The notes under the pieces: model-generated
The model's database searches: none
What the model was told of the DNA's origin: nothing
The model's input: only the letters and a program-made list of their open reading frames with translations
Position numbers and translations under genes: made by a program
In this document: positions 1 through 5,585 of the stretch, one piece after another
Layout of the letters: every line of letters begins with the position of its first letter
How positions within the stretch are numbered: position 1 is the stretch's first letter
Source of the DNA: an uncultured Flammeovirgaceae bacterium
Lineage (GTDB): Bacteria > Bacteroidota > Bacteroidia > Cytophagales > Cyclobacteriaceae
Assembly: GCA_946480685.1 (NCBI GenBank)
Contig: CAMLLI010000076.1
Span: 1 to 10,142, forward strand
DNA: 10,142 nt
Direction of reading: 5' to 3'

Positions 1-69
1 GCGTGCATCTTCAGCGGAACCGAGAATGTTATAGGCATACGGGAACAAAGTCTTCTGATATTCTTTCAT
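1..69 (-). CDS. ECF sigma factor, N-terminal fragment (ECF41-like, runs off window)
   Basis: Reading the minus strand from the ATG whose complement lies at 67-69 gives 23 residues up to the window edge: MKEYQKTLFPYAYNILGS, then AEDAR. This is the usual opening of region 2.1 of an ECF RNA polymerase sigma factor (aromatic/LxxxAYxxLGSxxDA). The start is 12 bases below the stop of the RidA-family gene, so it is the last gene seen of a minus-strand operon. The link to ECF41, a family with a C-terminal SnoaL-like domain and carboxymuconolactone decarboxylase neighbours, is inferred from the nearby decarboxylase gene and the shared promoter-like elements at 1151-1184 and 1715-1748. The part that would prove it lies outside the window. 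Confidence 0.62.
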   Translation of the reverse strand, partial: MKEYQKTLFPYAYNILGSAEDAR

Positions 70-81
70 GCAGTATCGAAT

Positions 82-534
82 TTATTTTGAGACAGCTATA
101 GCGTCAATTTCCACAAGCATATTATCAATCGCCAGGCGCGGCACCGGTATCAGTGTGTTTACCGGAAATTTTTTATCGGGCCACATTTTGTAAAACTCTT
201 CGGTGATGATGCGCAGTTTTTCAGCATCGTGCTCTACCACCAGCGTTGTAACTTTTACAACGGCTTTCATATCAAGTCCCTGCGAACGTAATGCTGTCTC
301 AATATTACGAAGTGCCTGCTGAGTTTGTCGCCTGAAGTCGTTACTTAATTTTCCGGTAGTATCTTCTTCGCCACCTTGGCCGGCAACGAAAACAAACTTG
401 CGATCGGCCGGCACAGTGGCAACGTGCGAGAATCCGTACGGTATAGGATCGAACAACGCTGGCGGGTTGGTAATGGTTTGTGCGAATATCTCTGTTGGTA
501 TCATAACAAGTAAAGCAAAAAATAATCTTTTCAT
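82..534 (-). CDS. RidA (YjgF/YER057c/UK114) family protein with signal peptide
   Basis: The product is 150 residues. Residues 1-19 (MKRLFFALLVMIPTEIFAQ) form a signal peptide, so it is probably exported to the periplasm; the classical cytosolic RidA has none. The rest is one RidA domain of normal length. It starts with the strand VFVAGQGGEED (about 48-58) and ends with VPRLAIDNMLVEIDAIAV (131-148). That segment carries the arginine (R133) and the LVEIDAIA strand that line the active site at the trimer interface in enamine/imine deaminases of this family. A longer frame continues upstream to 774, but it runs through the neighbouring membrane-protein gene, and only the start at 534 gives a clean signal peptide. 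The substrate is unknown. It lies 41 bases below the two-helix protein gene and 12 bases above the ECF sigma gene, suggesting co-transcription. Confidence 0.88.
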   Translation of the reverse strand: MKRLFFALLVMIPTEIFAQTITNPPALFDPIPYGFSHVATVPADRKFVFVAGQGGEEDTTGKLSNDFRRQTQQALRNIETALRSQGLDMKAVVKVTTLVVEHDAEKLRIITEEFYKMWPDKKFPVNTLIPVPRLAIDNMLVEIDAIAVSK

Positions 535-575
535 CGTATCAACTTTTTTAAAGGTCAACGTGCTACAGCGATGGA

Positions 576-800
576 TCAATTGTATAGCCAACGCGATACT
601 GCTCTTTGTAATAATGGTAGTATAATATATACCATCAACGGTACGGCTATAGCTGTAATGGCGGCAGTTCGCAAGGGTAGTGATTCTATCCGTGCAAAGT
701 AATCGCCTAATGCCGCTAACAGTATCGTAATGGTTGGGTAAATGGCTGTCCATACAACGATTGCCATTTTCCATTTCTTCGGAGGCTTTGGAGCTGTCAT
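576..800 (-). CDS. Small two-helix inner membrane protein
   Basis: The product is 74 residues. A short proline- and lysine-rich N-terminus (MTAPKPPKKWKM) is followed by two hydrophobic segments at about 12-32 and 45-65, then a basic end (LLQRAVSRWLYN). The pattern PPKKWKMAIVVWTAIYPTITILL resembles the C-terminal membrane tail found on some antibiotic-biosynthesis-monooxygenase (ABM) domain proteins; here it is a gene of its own. The gene directly upstream (810-1118) encodes a small ABM-like soluble protein, so the two may be the split form of that architecture. Only 9 bases separate them. The family likeness is from memory and the function is unknown. The charge pattern suggests that both ends are cytoplasmic. 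Confidence 0.8.
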   Translation of the reverse strand: MTAPKPPKKWKMAIVVWTAIYPTITILLAALGDYFARIESLPLRTAAITAIAVPLMVYIILPLLQRAVSRWLYN

Positions 801-809
801 ATATACATC

Positions 810-1118
810 CTAGAAAATACTATACGATGCGCCCGCAAGCTTCAACTCCTCAATGGCAGGTGCAGCCTCAAGTCCGCTTTCATCGCGTTGTTTCTGAAAT
901 GATTGAAATGACTCGAGTGCAAACAGCGTTTTTTGTGCTTCTTCGTTTTGATATACTGCAAAGTGATTGAAGGTTTTTCCATCGGCACCCACATACGCAG
1001 TGTAGCGTATAGCCGGGTCGTTGATCTGCTTCAGGTCGGAAATAAACTTGTTTACATTCTCCAGGTTTTTCTGTGCGAAGGAAGATTTTACGGTGTATGT
1101 TACTTTGACAATTTTCAT
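810..1118 (-). CDS. Small ABM/dimeric alpha-beta barrel-like protein
   Basis: The product is 102 residues, with no signal peptide or membrane segment. The layout is a beta strand (MKIVKVTYTVK), an amphipathic helix (NLENVNKFISDLKQI), strands around RYTAYVGADGKTFNHFAVYQ, then a helix with FxSFxxFxKQRDESGLE. This is the ferredoxin-like layout of dimeric alpha-beta barrel proteins such as ABM monooxygenases and stress-responsive DABB proteins. No catalytic residue can be named. It is the first gene of the minus-strand run that continues into the two-helix protein, the RidA-family protein and the ECF sigma gene. A promoter-like element at 1151-1184, shared with the decarboxylase gene upstream, ends 33 bases before its start codon. 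The fold assignment is inference. Confidence 0.75.
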   Translation of the reverse strand: MKIVKVTYTVKSSFAQKNLENVNKFISDLKQINDPAIRYTAYVGADGKTFNHFAVYQNEEAQKTLFALESFQSFQKQRDESGLEAAPAIEELKLAGASYSIF

Positions 1119-1150
1119 AGTGATTGATTGTTTTAGATTTTCATAGAGAA

Positions 1151-1184
1151 GACAAAAACAGGTCTTGAAACGTGACCTGTTTTT
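1151..1184 (-). promoter_or_regulatory. Putative ECF-type promoter of the ABM-like/RidA/sigma operon
   Basis: On the minus strand the element reads GGTCACG (complement of 1171-1177), 16 bases, then TGTC (complement of 1151-1154), with an A5 run just upstream. The element at 1715-1748 has the same parts at the same spacing, and 24 of 34 positions agree. The first base of the -10-like TGTC is 36 bases from the start codon at 1118. ECF41 sigma factors are known to use a -35 close to TGTCACA and a -10 close to CGTC, so this fits autoregulation by the sigma gene at the end of the operon. No other copy was noticed. Confidence 0.55.
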
Positions 1185-1186
1185 GT
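1152..1186. repeat. Perfect 13-bp inverted repeat over the promoter element
   Basis: The arms are acaaaaacaggtc (1152-1164) and gacctgtttttgt (1174-1186), with a 9-base gap. It lies between the decarboxylase gene, which ends at 1217, and the ABM-like gene, which starts at 1118. The T-rich outer arms would make it a plausible intrinsic terminator for the decarboxylase transcript. It also covers the whole promoter-like element, so it could equally be an operator. Both roles are possible. Confidence 0.7.
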
Positions 1187-1216
1187 ACTTTGTTCAGATC
1201 TCTTTTGAATAAGAAT

Positions 1217-1681
1217 TTACAGCGAGTATTGTCCCACCTGGTAGTTGCCCGGTATAGTCTGGAATGCGCGGTTGAGACGATTCCAACTATTGATCTGTGC
1301 AATGCCCAAAGTCAGGTCTGCGATTTCTTCGGTTGAAAATACCTTGGTAAGCGATGCATATAGTGCATCATCGATGTCGCGCTGCGCGATGTGTGTTAAG
1401 GCTTCCGCGAAAGCGAGTGCCGCTCTTTCTTTCTCGCTATAGTACGGGCACTCACGCCACGCAGCTACCGAGTGGAGACGTTGTTCGGTTTCACCCATTG
1501 CTATAGCTTCCTTGTGGTGCATATCCAGGCAATAAGCGCAGCCGTTAATTTGTGATACACGATACTTGACGAGCTCCAGTAATTTATGATCAAGCGGAGA
1601 CTTCTTTAAATACATTTCTGATTTTAATAGTCCATCGGCAAACCCTTTTGGTGCAGTCTGAAGTGTGATTCTTTCAGTCAT
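1217..1681 (-). CDS. Carboxymuconolactone decarboxylase / AhpD-like peroxidase family protein
   Basis: The product is 154 residues, cytosolic and all helical. The AhpD-type core E36-x11-C48-A-Y-C51-x3-H55 is complete (INGCAYCLDMHHKEA). The conserved tail motif INSWNRLNRAF follows at about 130-140, as in the short single-domain members usually called alkylhydroperoxidase-like. The two cysteines form the redox-active pair that reduces hydroperoxides in AhpD; true carboxymuconolactone decarboxylases lack this pair, so a peroxidase or disulfide role is more likely than beta-ketoadipate metabolism. It has its own promoter-like element at 1715-1748, matching that of the next operon, and so is probably controlled together with the ABM-like/RidA/sigma genes. 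Linkage of this family to ECF41 sigma factors is known. Confidence 0.9.
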   Translation of the reverse strand: MTERITLQTAPKGFADGLLKSEMYLKKSPLDHKLLELVKYRVSQINGCAYCLDMHHKEAIAMGETEQRLHSVAAWRECPYYSEKERAALAFAEALTHIAQRDIDDALYASLTKVFSTEEIADLTLGIAQINSWNRLNRAFQTIPGNYQVGQYSL

Positions 1682-1714
1682 AACTTTTGTGTTTTATTGT
1701 TTAACTGCATCCAT

Positions 1715-1748
1715 GACAAAGAGCCGCTTCTAAACGTGACCACTTTTT
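1715..1748 (-). promoter_or_regulatory. Putative ECF-type promoter of the AhpD-like gene
   Basis: On the minus strand it reads GGTCACG (complement of 1735-1741), 16 bases, then TGTC (complement of 1715-1718), with an A5 run upstream and TTTGTC at the -10 side. The far end of TGTC is 37 bases from the start codon at 1681. It is offset by exactly 564 bases from the matching element at 1151-1184, and the 16-base spacer itself is mostly different. That is what a two-part sigma recognition site looks like. Confidence 0.55.
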
Positions 1749-1906
1749 AATTTTTTTTAAAAAAAATATACTGATGATGAGCATTACTTTGAAGATGAGC
1801 GCGTTAGCGAAATTGATATTGTTGGTTCCCGGAGAAGTGATTCTTTTATAAGACCGTATTTTAAAATTACTTTGAGCCCGGACTGATATAGTATATAGAA
1901 CTTAAC

Positions 1907-2795
1907 ATGAGACAGCAGAAGATAGCGTTCGTTTGTTATGAGACCGAGAAACTGAGTGCATATGCAGCGCAGGAAGATGGTATGCTTTCCGATTTTCTAC
2001 AGTCAAAAGGATTGCAGGTACAGCGTGTGCGGTGGCACGATAAAAATATTCCCTGGCAGGAGTTTGATGTGGTGATTCTCAAATCTCCGTGGGATTATCA
2101 CTACCAATACAATGTCTTTATGGAATGGCTTGCTGACGTAAATCGGTTGGGCGTACAGATACTTAACCCCTACGATGTTGTTCGGTGGAACAGCGACAAG
2201 CATTACCTGCAACAGATGATTGATGAAGGCTTTGATGTTATACCTACCGTGTTCCTGGAGCCGGGCAAGCAGCATGATGTTCAATCGTTGTTCGGATATT
2301 TTAAGACAGATCAGTTGATCGTGAAGCCATGCATCAGTGCAGGGTCGAAACAAACTATAACCGTAACACAGGAAAATATAGCACATCATGCAACGGCTAT
2401 ACAGGACATGACGCGCGAGGAATCATTTATGGTGCAGCCTTTTCTGCCACAGATATACGAAGGTGAGCTGTCGTATCTTTTCTTCCGCGGTGCTTTCAGT
2501 CATTGTATACTAAAGAAACCGAAAGCAGGGTGACTTTCGTGTGCAGCTTGGCTTTGGCGGGACAACGCATTTACAGAAACCGACTGATGATGCAATACGC
2601 GCTGCGCAGGTATTTGTAGACCGGTTTGCTAAAGACTGTTTATATGCACGCGTAGATGGTGTAGTGATCAACGGAAAATTTACGCTCATGGAACTGGAGC
2701 TGATCGAACCGATGCTATATTTCCCCGATGCACCGGATGGTCTTGATAAATATTATGCAGCGCTTGATGCGTTGTTGAAAGCAGCATCCGTATAG
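1907..2795 (+). pseudogene. ATP-grasp ligase (DcsG/glutathione synthetase-like), frameshifted by one G
   Basis: Two adjoining frames encode one ATP-grasp protein of about 295 residues, the normal family length. The first frame (1907-2533) gives 208 residues with the pre-grasp domain (SPWDYHYQYNVFMEWL, then NPYDVVRWNSDKHYL) and the ATP-binding lysine regions SDKHYL and LIVKPCISAGSKQT. It continues to YLFFRGAFSHCILKKPKAG and then stops at TGA. The second frame (to 2795) resumes with GDFRVQLGFGG and holds the metal- and nucleotide-binding strand FTLMELELIEP, plus YARVDGV. Removing one G from the ggg at 2528-2530 restores the family sequence exactly. Homologs include the cyclo-ligase of D-cycloserine synthesis, but most are uncharacterised, so the substrate is unknown. 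The gene is monocistronic and ends at a strong hairpin. It may be a true mutation, a sequencing error or a recoding site. Confidence 0.85.
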
Positions 2796-2806
2796 TATAT
2801 ATATAG

Positions 2807-2838
2807 CAGGAGCGGCCTATTTGTGTAGGCCGCTCCTG
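2807..2838. terminator. Bidirectional hairpin between convergent genes
   Basis: A perfect 13-bp stem has arms caggagcggccta (2807-2819) and taggccgctcctg (2826-2838) and a 6-base loop. It lies between the ends of the ATP-grasp gene (plus) and the receiver gene (minus). There is no long T run on either side, so it is a hairpin terminator of the kind common in Bacteroidota rather than a classical intrinsic one. Confidence 0.75.
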
Positions 2839-2864
2839 AATTACTGAAATGTACAGACGGATTG

Positions 2865-3236
2865 TTAACGATGATGCTGTGCAGCCGTAAGATCGCTGAT
2901 CTTTTGAATCAGCTCCTTGCTATCGAAAGGCTTTGGCAACGTATCGTCAGCACAAGCGTCTTGTGCCAGCGGAATAATATCGGTGTTGGATGAAGTAATG
3001 ATTACCGGTATATGGCGCGTTCTTTCGTTCGCTTTCAGTTGCTTGCATAACTCCAGTCCACTGGTGTTGCCGAGGTTAATGTCAAGTAAATATAGGTCGG
3101 GGTAGGGGGGATTCGATACGTCCAGACCAGTGCCATCGGAATATACTTCTGCCGCAAAGCCGTGCGATGACAGAATGAACTGAAGCAGCTTCCGCGCATC
3201 CTGATCATCATCTATAATTATTATTCTTTTTTTCAT
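2865..3236 (-). CDS. Stand-alone response regulator receiver protein
   Basis: The product is 123 residues, a single CheY-like receiver domain with no output domain. The acidic pocket is D9-D10-D11 (IIIIDDDQDA), the phosphoacceptor is D52 (YLLDINLG), the switch serine/threonine is in IITSSNTD (79-86), and the conserved lysine is K102 (LPKPFDSKEL). All residues needed for phosphorylation and Mg2+ binding are present. The usual aromatic before LPKPF is replaced by threonine (ADDTLPKPF), which may alter switching. It lies 38 bases below a small lipoprotein gene on the same strand and may share its ECF-type promoter at 3541-3578. No cognate kinase is adjacent. The sensor at 6861-7802 lacks an ATPase domain, so a link between them is speculative. 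Confidence 0.92.
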   Translation of the reverse strand: MKKRIIIIDDDQDARKLLQFILSSHGFAAEVYSDGTGLDVSNPPYPDLYLLDINLGNTSGLELCKQLKANERTRHIPVIITSSNTDIIPLAQDACADDTLPKPFDSKELIQKISDLTAAQHHR

Positions 3237-3274
3237 GCTGAGGGTTTATACTTTGGTCGATCGCGTAACCGAGG

Positions 3275-3472
3275 CTAGTGTTTGCCTTTCTTTTTCTGTT
3301 GGCCGGGGGCGTAGCTTTTCGCAGACTTGCTGCCGGTAGCTTTCTTCATCTGGCCGGGCGGTACTTTTTTGGAATCCTTGTTACTGACAACCACTGTTGT
3401 TTTACTGCAGGCACTTGCTAAAACCAGCAGTATTAAAAAGATCCACGACATTCTTCGGATTTGCGCTTTCAT
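3275..3472 (-). CDS. Small basic lipoprotein with PPGQ/APGQ motifs
   Basis: The product is 65 residues. A basic start and hydrophobic stretch (about 9-21) end in the lipobox LASAC, so C22 is the lipid-bearing residue of the mature 44-residue protein. After SKTTVVVSNKDSK come two related basic repeats: KKVPPGQMKKATGSKSAK and APGQQKKKGKH. Short lipoproteins with this pattern occur in Bacteroidota, where automatic annotation has called some of them 'quinol oxidase subunit 4'; I see no basis for that function. The very basic mature part suggests binding to a polyanion such as lipopolysaccharide or peptidoglycan, which is inference. The gene is preceded by an ECF-type promoter candidate at 3541-3578. 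Confidence 0.82.
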   Translation of the reverse strand: MKAQIRRMSWIFLILLVLASACSKTTVVVSNKDSKKVPPGQMKKATGSKSAKSYAPGQQKKKGKH

Positions 3473-3540
3473 GTTTTTAAAGTTTGTTCATTCTCCATCG
3501 CGATGTCCTGTCACCTCGTTCGTTCTGGTGTATCGCGATC

Positions 3541-3578
3541 TATACCTTTAGCACACAATCTTCGTGTTACCCCCAAAG
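3541..3578 (-). promoter_or_regulatory. Putative ECF-type promoter facing the small lipoprotein gene
   Basis: On the minus strand it reads ctttgggggta, 13 bases, then gtgctaaaggtata. The element at 4266-4303 on the plus strand has the same two blocks (11/11 and 13/14 identical) and exactly the same 13-base gap, while the gap sequences agree at only two positions. The -10-like block ends 68 bases before the start codon at 3472. It is read here as a recognition site of the ECF sigma factor encoded just beyond it. Confidence 0.6.
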
Positions 3579-3677
3579 CGAAATCGAAGAAATGTTTTAA
3601 AAAGCCATATTCTGTATCGGGAATAAGATTTTTTATATGTTTACCACACTGACCTTTAAAGAATTAGTAGCTTTTTC

Positions 3678-4247
3678 ATGGAAAAACTTCCCGAAGATGA
3701 TTTTGGAAAATTGTTCCGGCAGCATCATGCGGGGTTGTGCAATCTGGCGTATAACATTGTAGGCGATACAGATGCAGCAAAAGATATTGTTCAGGAAGTA
3801 TTTGTAAAACTTTGGAATAACCGAAGTCAGCTTACGTTTGGCGAACAGATCAAGCATTACTTGTTCAAGGCCACGGCTCACACATCCTACAATCATCTTC
3901 GTGCGAACAAGCGGATAGCACCTTTAGAAGAGTATGCTGGATTGAATACGCTTGAGACCGTTGCAGGGACAGAAGGTGTCGAATATAAAGAACTGGAGGT
4001 GCGTGCCCGGCAGGCCATCGATCGACTTCCTCCGAAATGCAAGACCATTTATATATTGAGTCGGCACGAAGGACTAAAGCACCAGGAAATTGCCGATACA
4101 CTCGGTTTGTCGATTAAAACCGTTGAGAATCAGATGGGAATAGCATTGGAAAAACTGCGAAGCGATCTGAAACCCTTTCTCAACCTCGAAATTGTTTCCA
4201 TTCTGGTGGCCATTGGCATGGGACTTTACGCTTTACTGATAGCTTAA
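3678..4247 (+). CDS. ECF RNA polymerase sigma factor with hydrophobic C-terminal tail
   Basis: The product is 189 residues. Region 2 spans about 8-78 (LFRQHHAGLCNLAYNIVGD, DAAKDIVQEVFVKLW, then YLFKATAHTSYNHLR). Region 4 spans about 108-162 (AIDRLPPKCKTIYILSRHEG, then HQEIADTLGLSIKTVENQM, the -35-binding helix-turn-helix). A hydrophobic segment follows at about 170-189 (NLEIVSILVAIGMGLYALLIA), long enough to cross or dip into the membrane; soluble sigma factors do not need one. It is the sigma partner of the FecR-like anti-sigma factor downstream. A weak promoter candidate is TATGTTTA at 3636-3643 (one base off TAnnTTTG), but its -33 box is poor. The outward-facing ECF-type elements do not point at this gene, so its own expression may not be autoregulated. 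Confidence 0.94.
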   Translation: MEKLPEDDFGKLFRQHHAGLCNLAYNIVGDTDAAKDIVQEVFVKLWNNRSQLTFGEQIKHYLFKATAHTSYNHLRANKRIAPLEEYAGLNTLETVAGTEGVEYKELEVRARQAIDRLPPKCKTIYILSRHEGLKHQEIADTLGLSIKTVENQMGIALEKLRSDLKPFLNLEIVSILVAIGMGLYALLIA

Positions 4248-4265
4248 AAAAAATAATTTGTCCCT

Positions 4266-4303
4266 CTTTGGGGGTATACCCCTGGCCCGGTGCTATAGGT
4301 ATA
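4266..4303 (+). promoter_or_regulatory. Putative ECF-type promoter of the lipoprotein-FecR operon
   Basis: It reads ctttgggggta, 13 bases, then gtgctataggtata. It is the twin of the minus-strand element at 3541-3578, with identical spacing. The -10-like block ends about 40 bases before the start codon at 4344. The left half also contains the perfect palindrome ggggtatacccc (4271-4282), which the twin lacks, so the palindrome is probably not the functional core. It starts 19 bases after the sigma gene. Confidence 0.6.
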
Positions 4304-4343
4304 ACAAACGAAAAAATCAGTAAACACTTTAATCTTTACGCGT

Positions 4344-4472
4344 ATGAAAACTGTCATTGGCTTGATCCTGTTTGTAATGATTACCGCATCTTCCTGCTCG
4401 TCTTACACGTGTGCTACCTATGTGAAGCATACACCGAAAACCAACACCACGAGCAAAGAGGTTAAAATATAA
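4344..4472 (+). CDS. 42-residue small lipoprotein
   Basis: An ATG at 4344 opens a 42-codon frame ending at TAA (4470-4472). It starts MKTVIGLILFVMITASSC: a lysine, a hydrophobic stretch, then a lipobox with the lipid-bearing cysteine at residue 18. The mature part begins SSYTCATYVKHTPK and ends TSKEVKI, a pattern I recall from tiny Bacteroidota lipoproteins of unknown role. It is the first gene after the ECF-type promoter candidate and ends 18 bases before the FecR-like gene, so the two should be co-transcribed. The second small lipoprotein in the same presumed regulon (3275-3472) suggests that such peptides are envelope signals or sensors for the sigma system, which is inference. Confidence 0.72.
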   Translation: MKTVIGLILFVMITASSCSSYTCATYVKHTPKTNTTSKEVKI

Positions 4473-4490
4473 AAGAAGTAGACCCTCTCT

Positions 4491-5585
4491 ATGACCCTTG
4501 ACAATCAACATTGGGAACGAATTTCTGCGTACCTGTCTGGCGATCTTTCGCAAGATGAAAGAAGTGCATTTGAATCCTGGCTTCAGGATTCCGACAGCAA
4601 CCGGCTTTTGTTCCGCGAAGCTCGTTTGGTCTGGGAGAGTTCACAGCTAAAACTTCAGTTAAAGAATCCGGCTACGGAGGAAGAGCTGCTCAAGTTGCTC
4701 GCACGCATACGATCCGAGCAGCAACCCGGAGGCCGCATCGTTTCTCTTTTTAAAAATTCAGTACTTCTTAAAATTGCTGCCAGTGTTACATTGGTCACTA
4801 TAGCAGCCTACTTCTATTGGACACTGCGCGATTCTGAAACCGTAATTACCTCGGGTGACCAAGTGCTTACGCTATATTTACCCGATAGCAGTCGCGTTTG
4901 GTTGAATACAAACAGCAGTCTTTCCTATACCGAAGATTTTACAAAGGAGAATCGTGCCGTAAGTCTGAAAGGAGAAGCATACTTCCAGGTAAAGCGCGAT
5001 ACAGCCCATACATTTGAAGTAATGACACCGGCTACTACTGCGGTTGTGCTGGGTACATCGTTCAATGTAAAAGATGCCGACAGTGCTACTACCGTTACGG
5101 TTGCAGAAGGTAAAGTTCGTTTTGCCGAGCGCGATGCTGATAACAAAGAAAATATAGTACTCACTCCGCGCGAGCAGGCAACATTTCGTCACAGCAAGAA
5201 GACCATGGAAAAATCGCGAAGCCGCGATATGAAGTTTGCTGCCTGGCGTAAGTATAAAAATGCACAGTACGAGAATGAAGTGAAGAATAGTGCCCTATAT
5301 CTCGCGACTCAATATCACTGGCGAAAAAATCAGATTAACCAGTCCGTGATTGAAGGTACTATACGGAACAGTGCTTCGCTGGCGGTATATAAAGATATAG
5401 TGCTATACGTAACATATTCACAGCCGGGCGGACCACAAAAGACTTCGCGGCTTGTTATTGGTGAAGTTGTAAAACCTGGCCAGACTATTCACTACCGAAG
5501 ACGCTTACTCGATATTTTTACCGATACCAATGTGTTGCGTGTGAAGGTCGAATCAGCAGAAGTTGAAAACGGTGACTACTACTAA
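4491..5585 (+). CDS. FecR-like anti-sigma factor with unusual C-terminal domain
   Basis: The product is 364 residues. The N-terminal cytoplasmic anti-sigma region (about 5-75) has the usual WERISAYLSGDLSQDERSAFESWL start and binds the sigma factor. One membrane helix lies at about 91-110. The periplasmic FecR domain (about 116-215) shows LTLYLPDSSRVWLNTNSSLSY, LKGEAYFQVKRD, VVLGTSFNVKD and VAEGKVRF. The usual C-terminal STN-like domain that contacts a TonB-dependent transporter is missing. Instead residues about 284-358 (SVIEGTIRNSASLAVYKDIVLYVTY, then KPGQTIHYRRRL) resemble an FxLYD-type beta-sandwich. No SusC/SusD or TonB receptor gene is nearby, so this is probably an envelope-sensing system rather than a nutrient-uptake one. 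Its stop overlaps the next start by one base. Confidence 0.9.
   Translation: MTLDNQHWERISAYLSGDLSQDERSAFESWLQDSDSNRLLFREARLVWESSQLKLQLKNPATEEELLKLLARIRSEQQPGGRIVSLFKNSVLLKIAASVTLVTIAAYFYWTLRDSETVITSGDQVLTLYLPDSSRVWLNTNSSLSYTEDFTKENRAVSLKGEAYFQVKRDTAHTFEVMTPATTAVVLGTSFNVKDADSATTVTVAEGKVRFAERDADNKENIVLTPREQATFRHSKKTMEKSRSRDMKFAAWRKYKNAQYENEVKNSALYLATQYHWRKNQINQSVIEGTIRNSASLAVYKDIVLYVTYSQPGGPQKTSRLVIGEVVKPGQTIHYRRRLLDIFTDTNVLRVKVESAEVENGDYY

Noticed and set aside
398..625. Plus-strand open frame opposite the RidA-family gene
   Set aside because: It lies mainly antisense to the RidA coding sequence with its clear signal peptide and family motifs, and the translation has no recognisable domain.
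535..774. N-terminal extension of the RidA frame up to 774
   Set aside because: The extension overlaps the two-helix membrane protein gene in another frame, has no family likeness, and puts the signal peptide in the middle of the protein.
3497..3539. Two copies of the palindrome atcgcgat, 35 bases apart, upstream of the basic lipoprotein gene
   Set aside because: The sites are short and of low information. They lie in the leader downstream of the promoter candidate, and no matching copy occurs on the other side of the sigma gene.
4271..4282. Perfect palindrome ggggtatacccc as a repressor operator
   Set aside because: The twin element at 3541-3578 keeps the left block but not the palindrome, so the symmetry is probably incidental to the ctttgggggta block.
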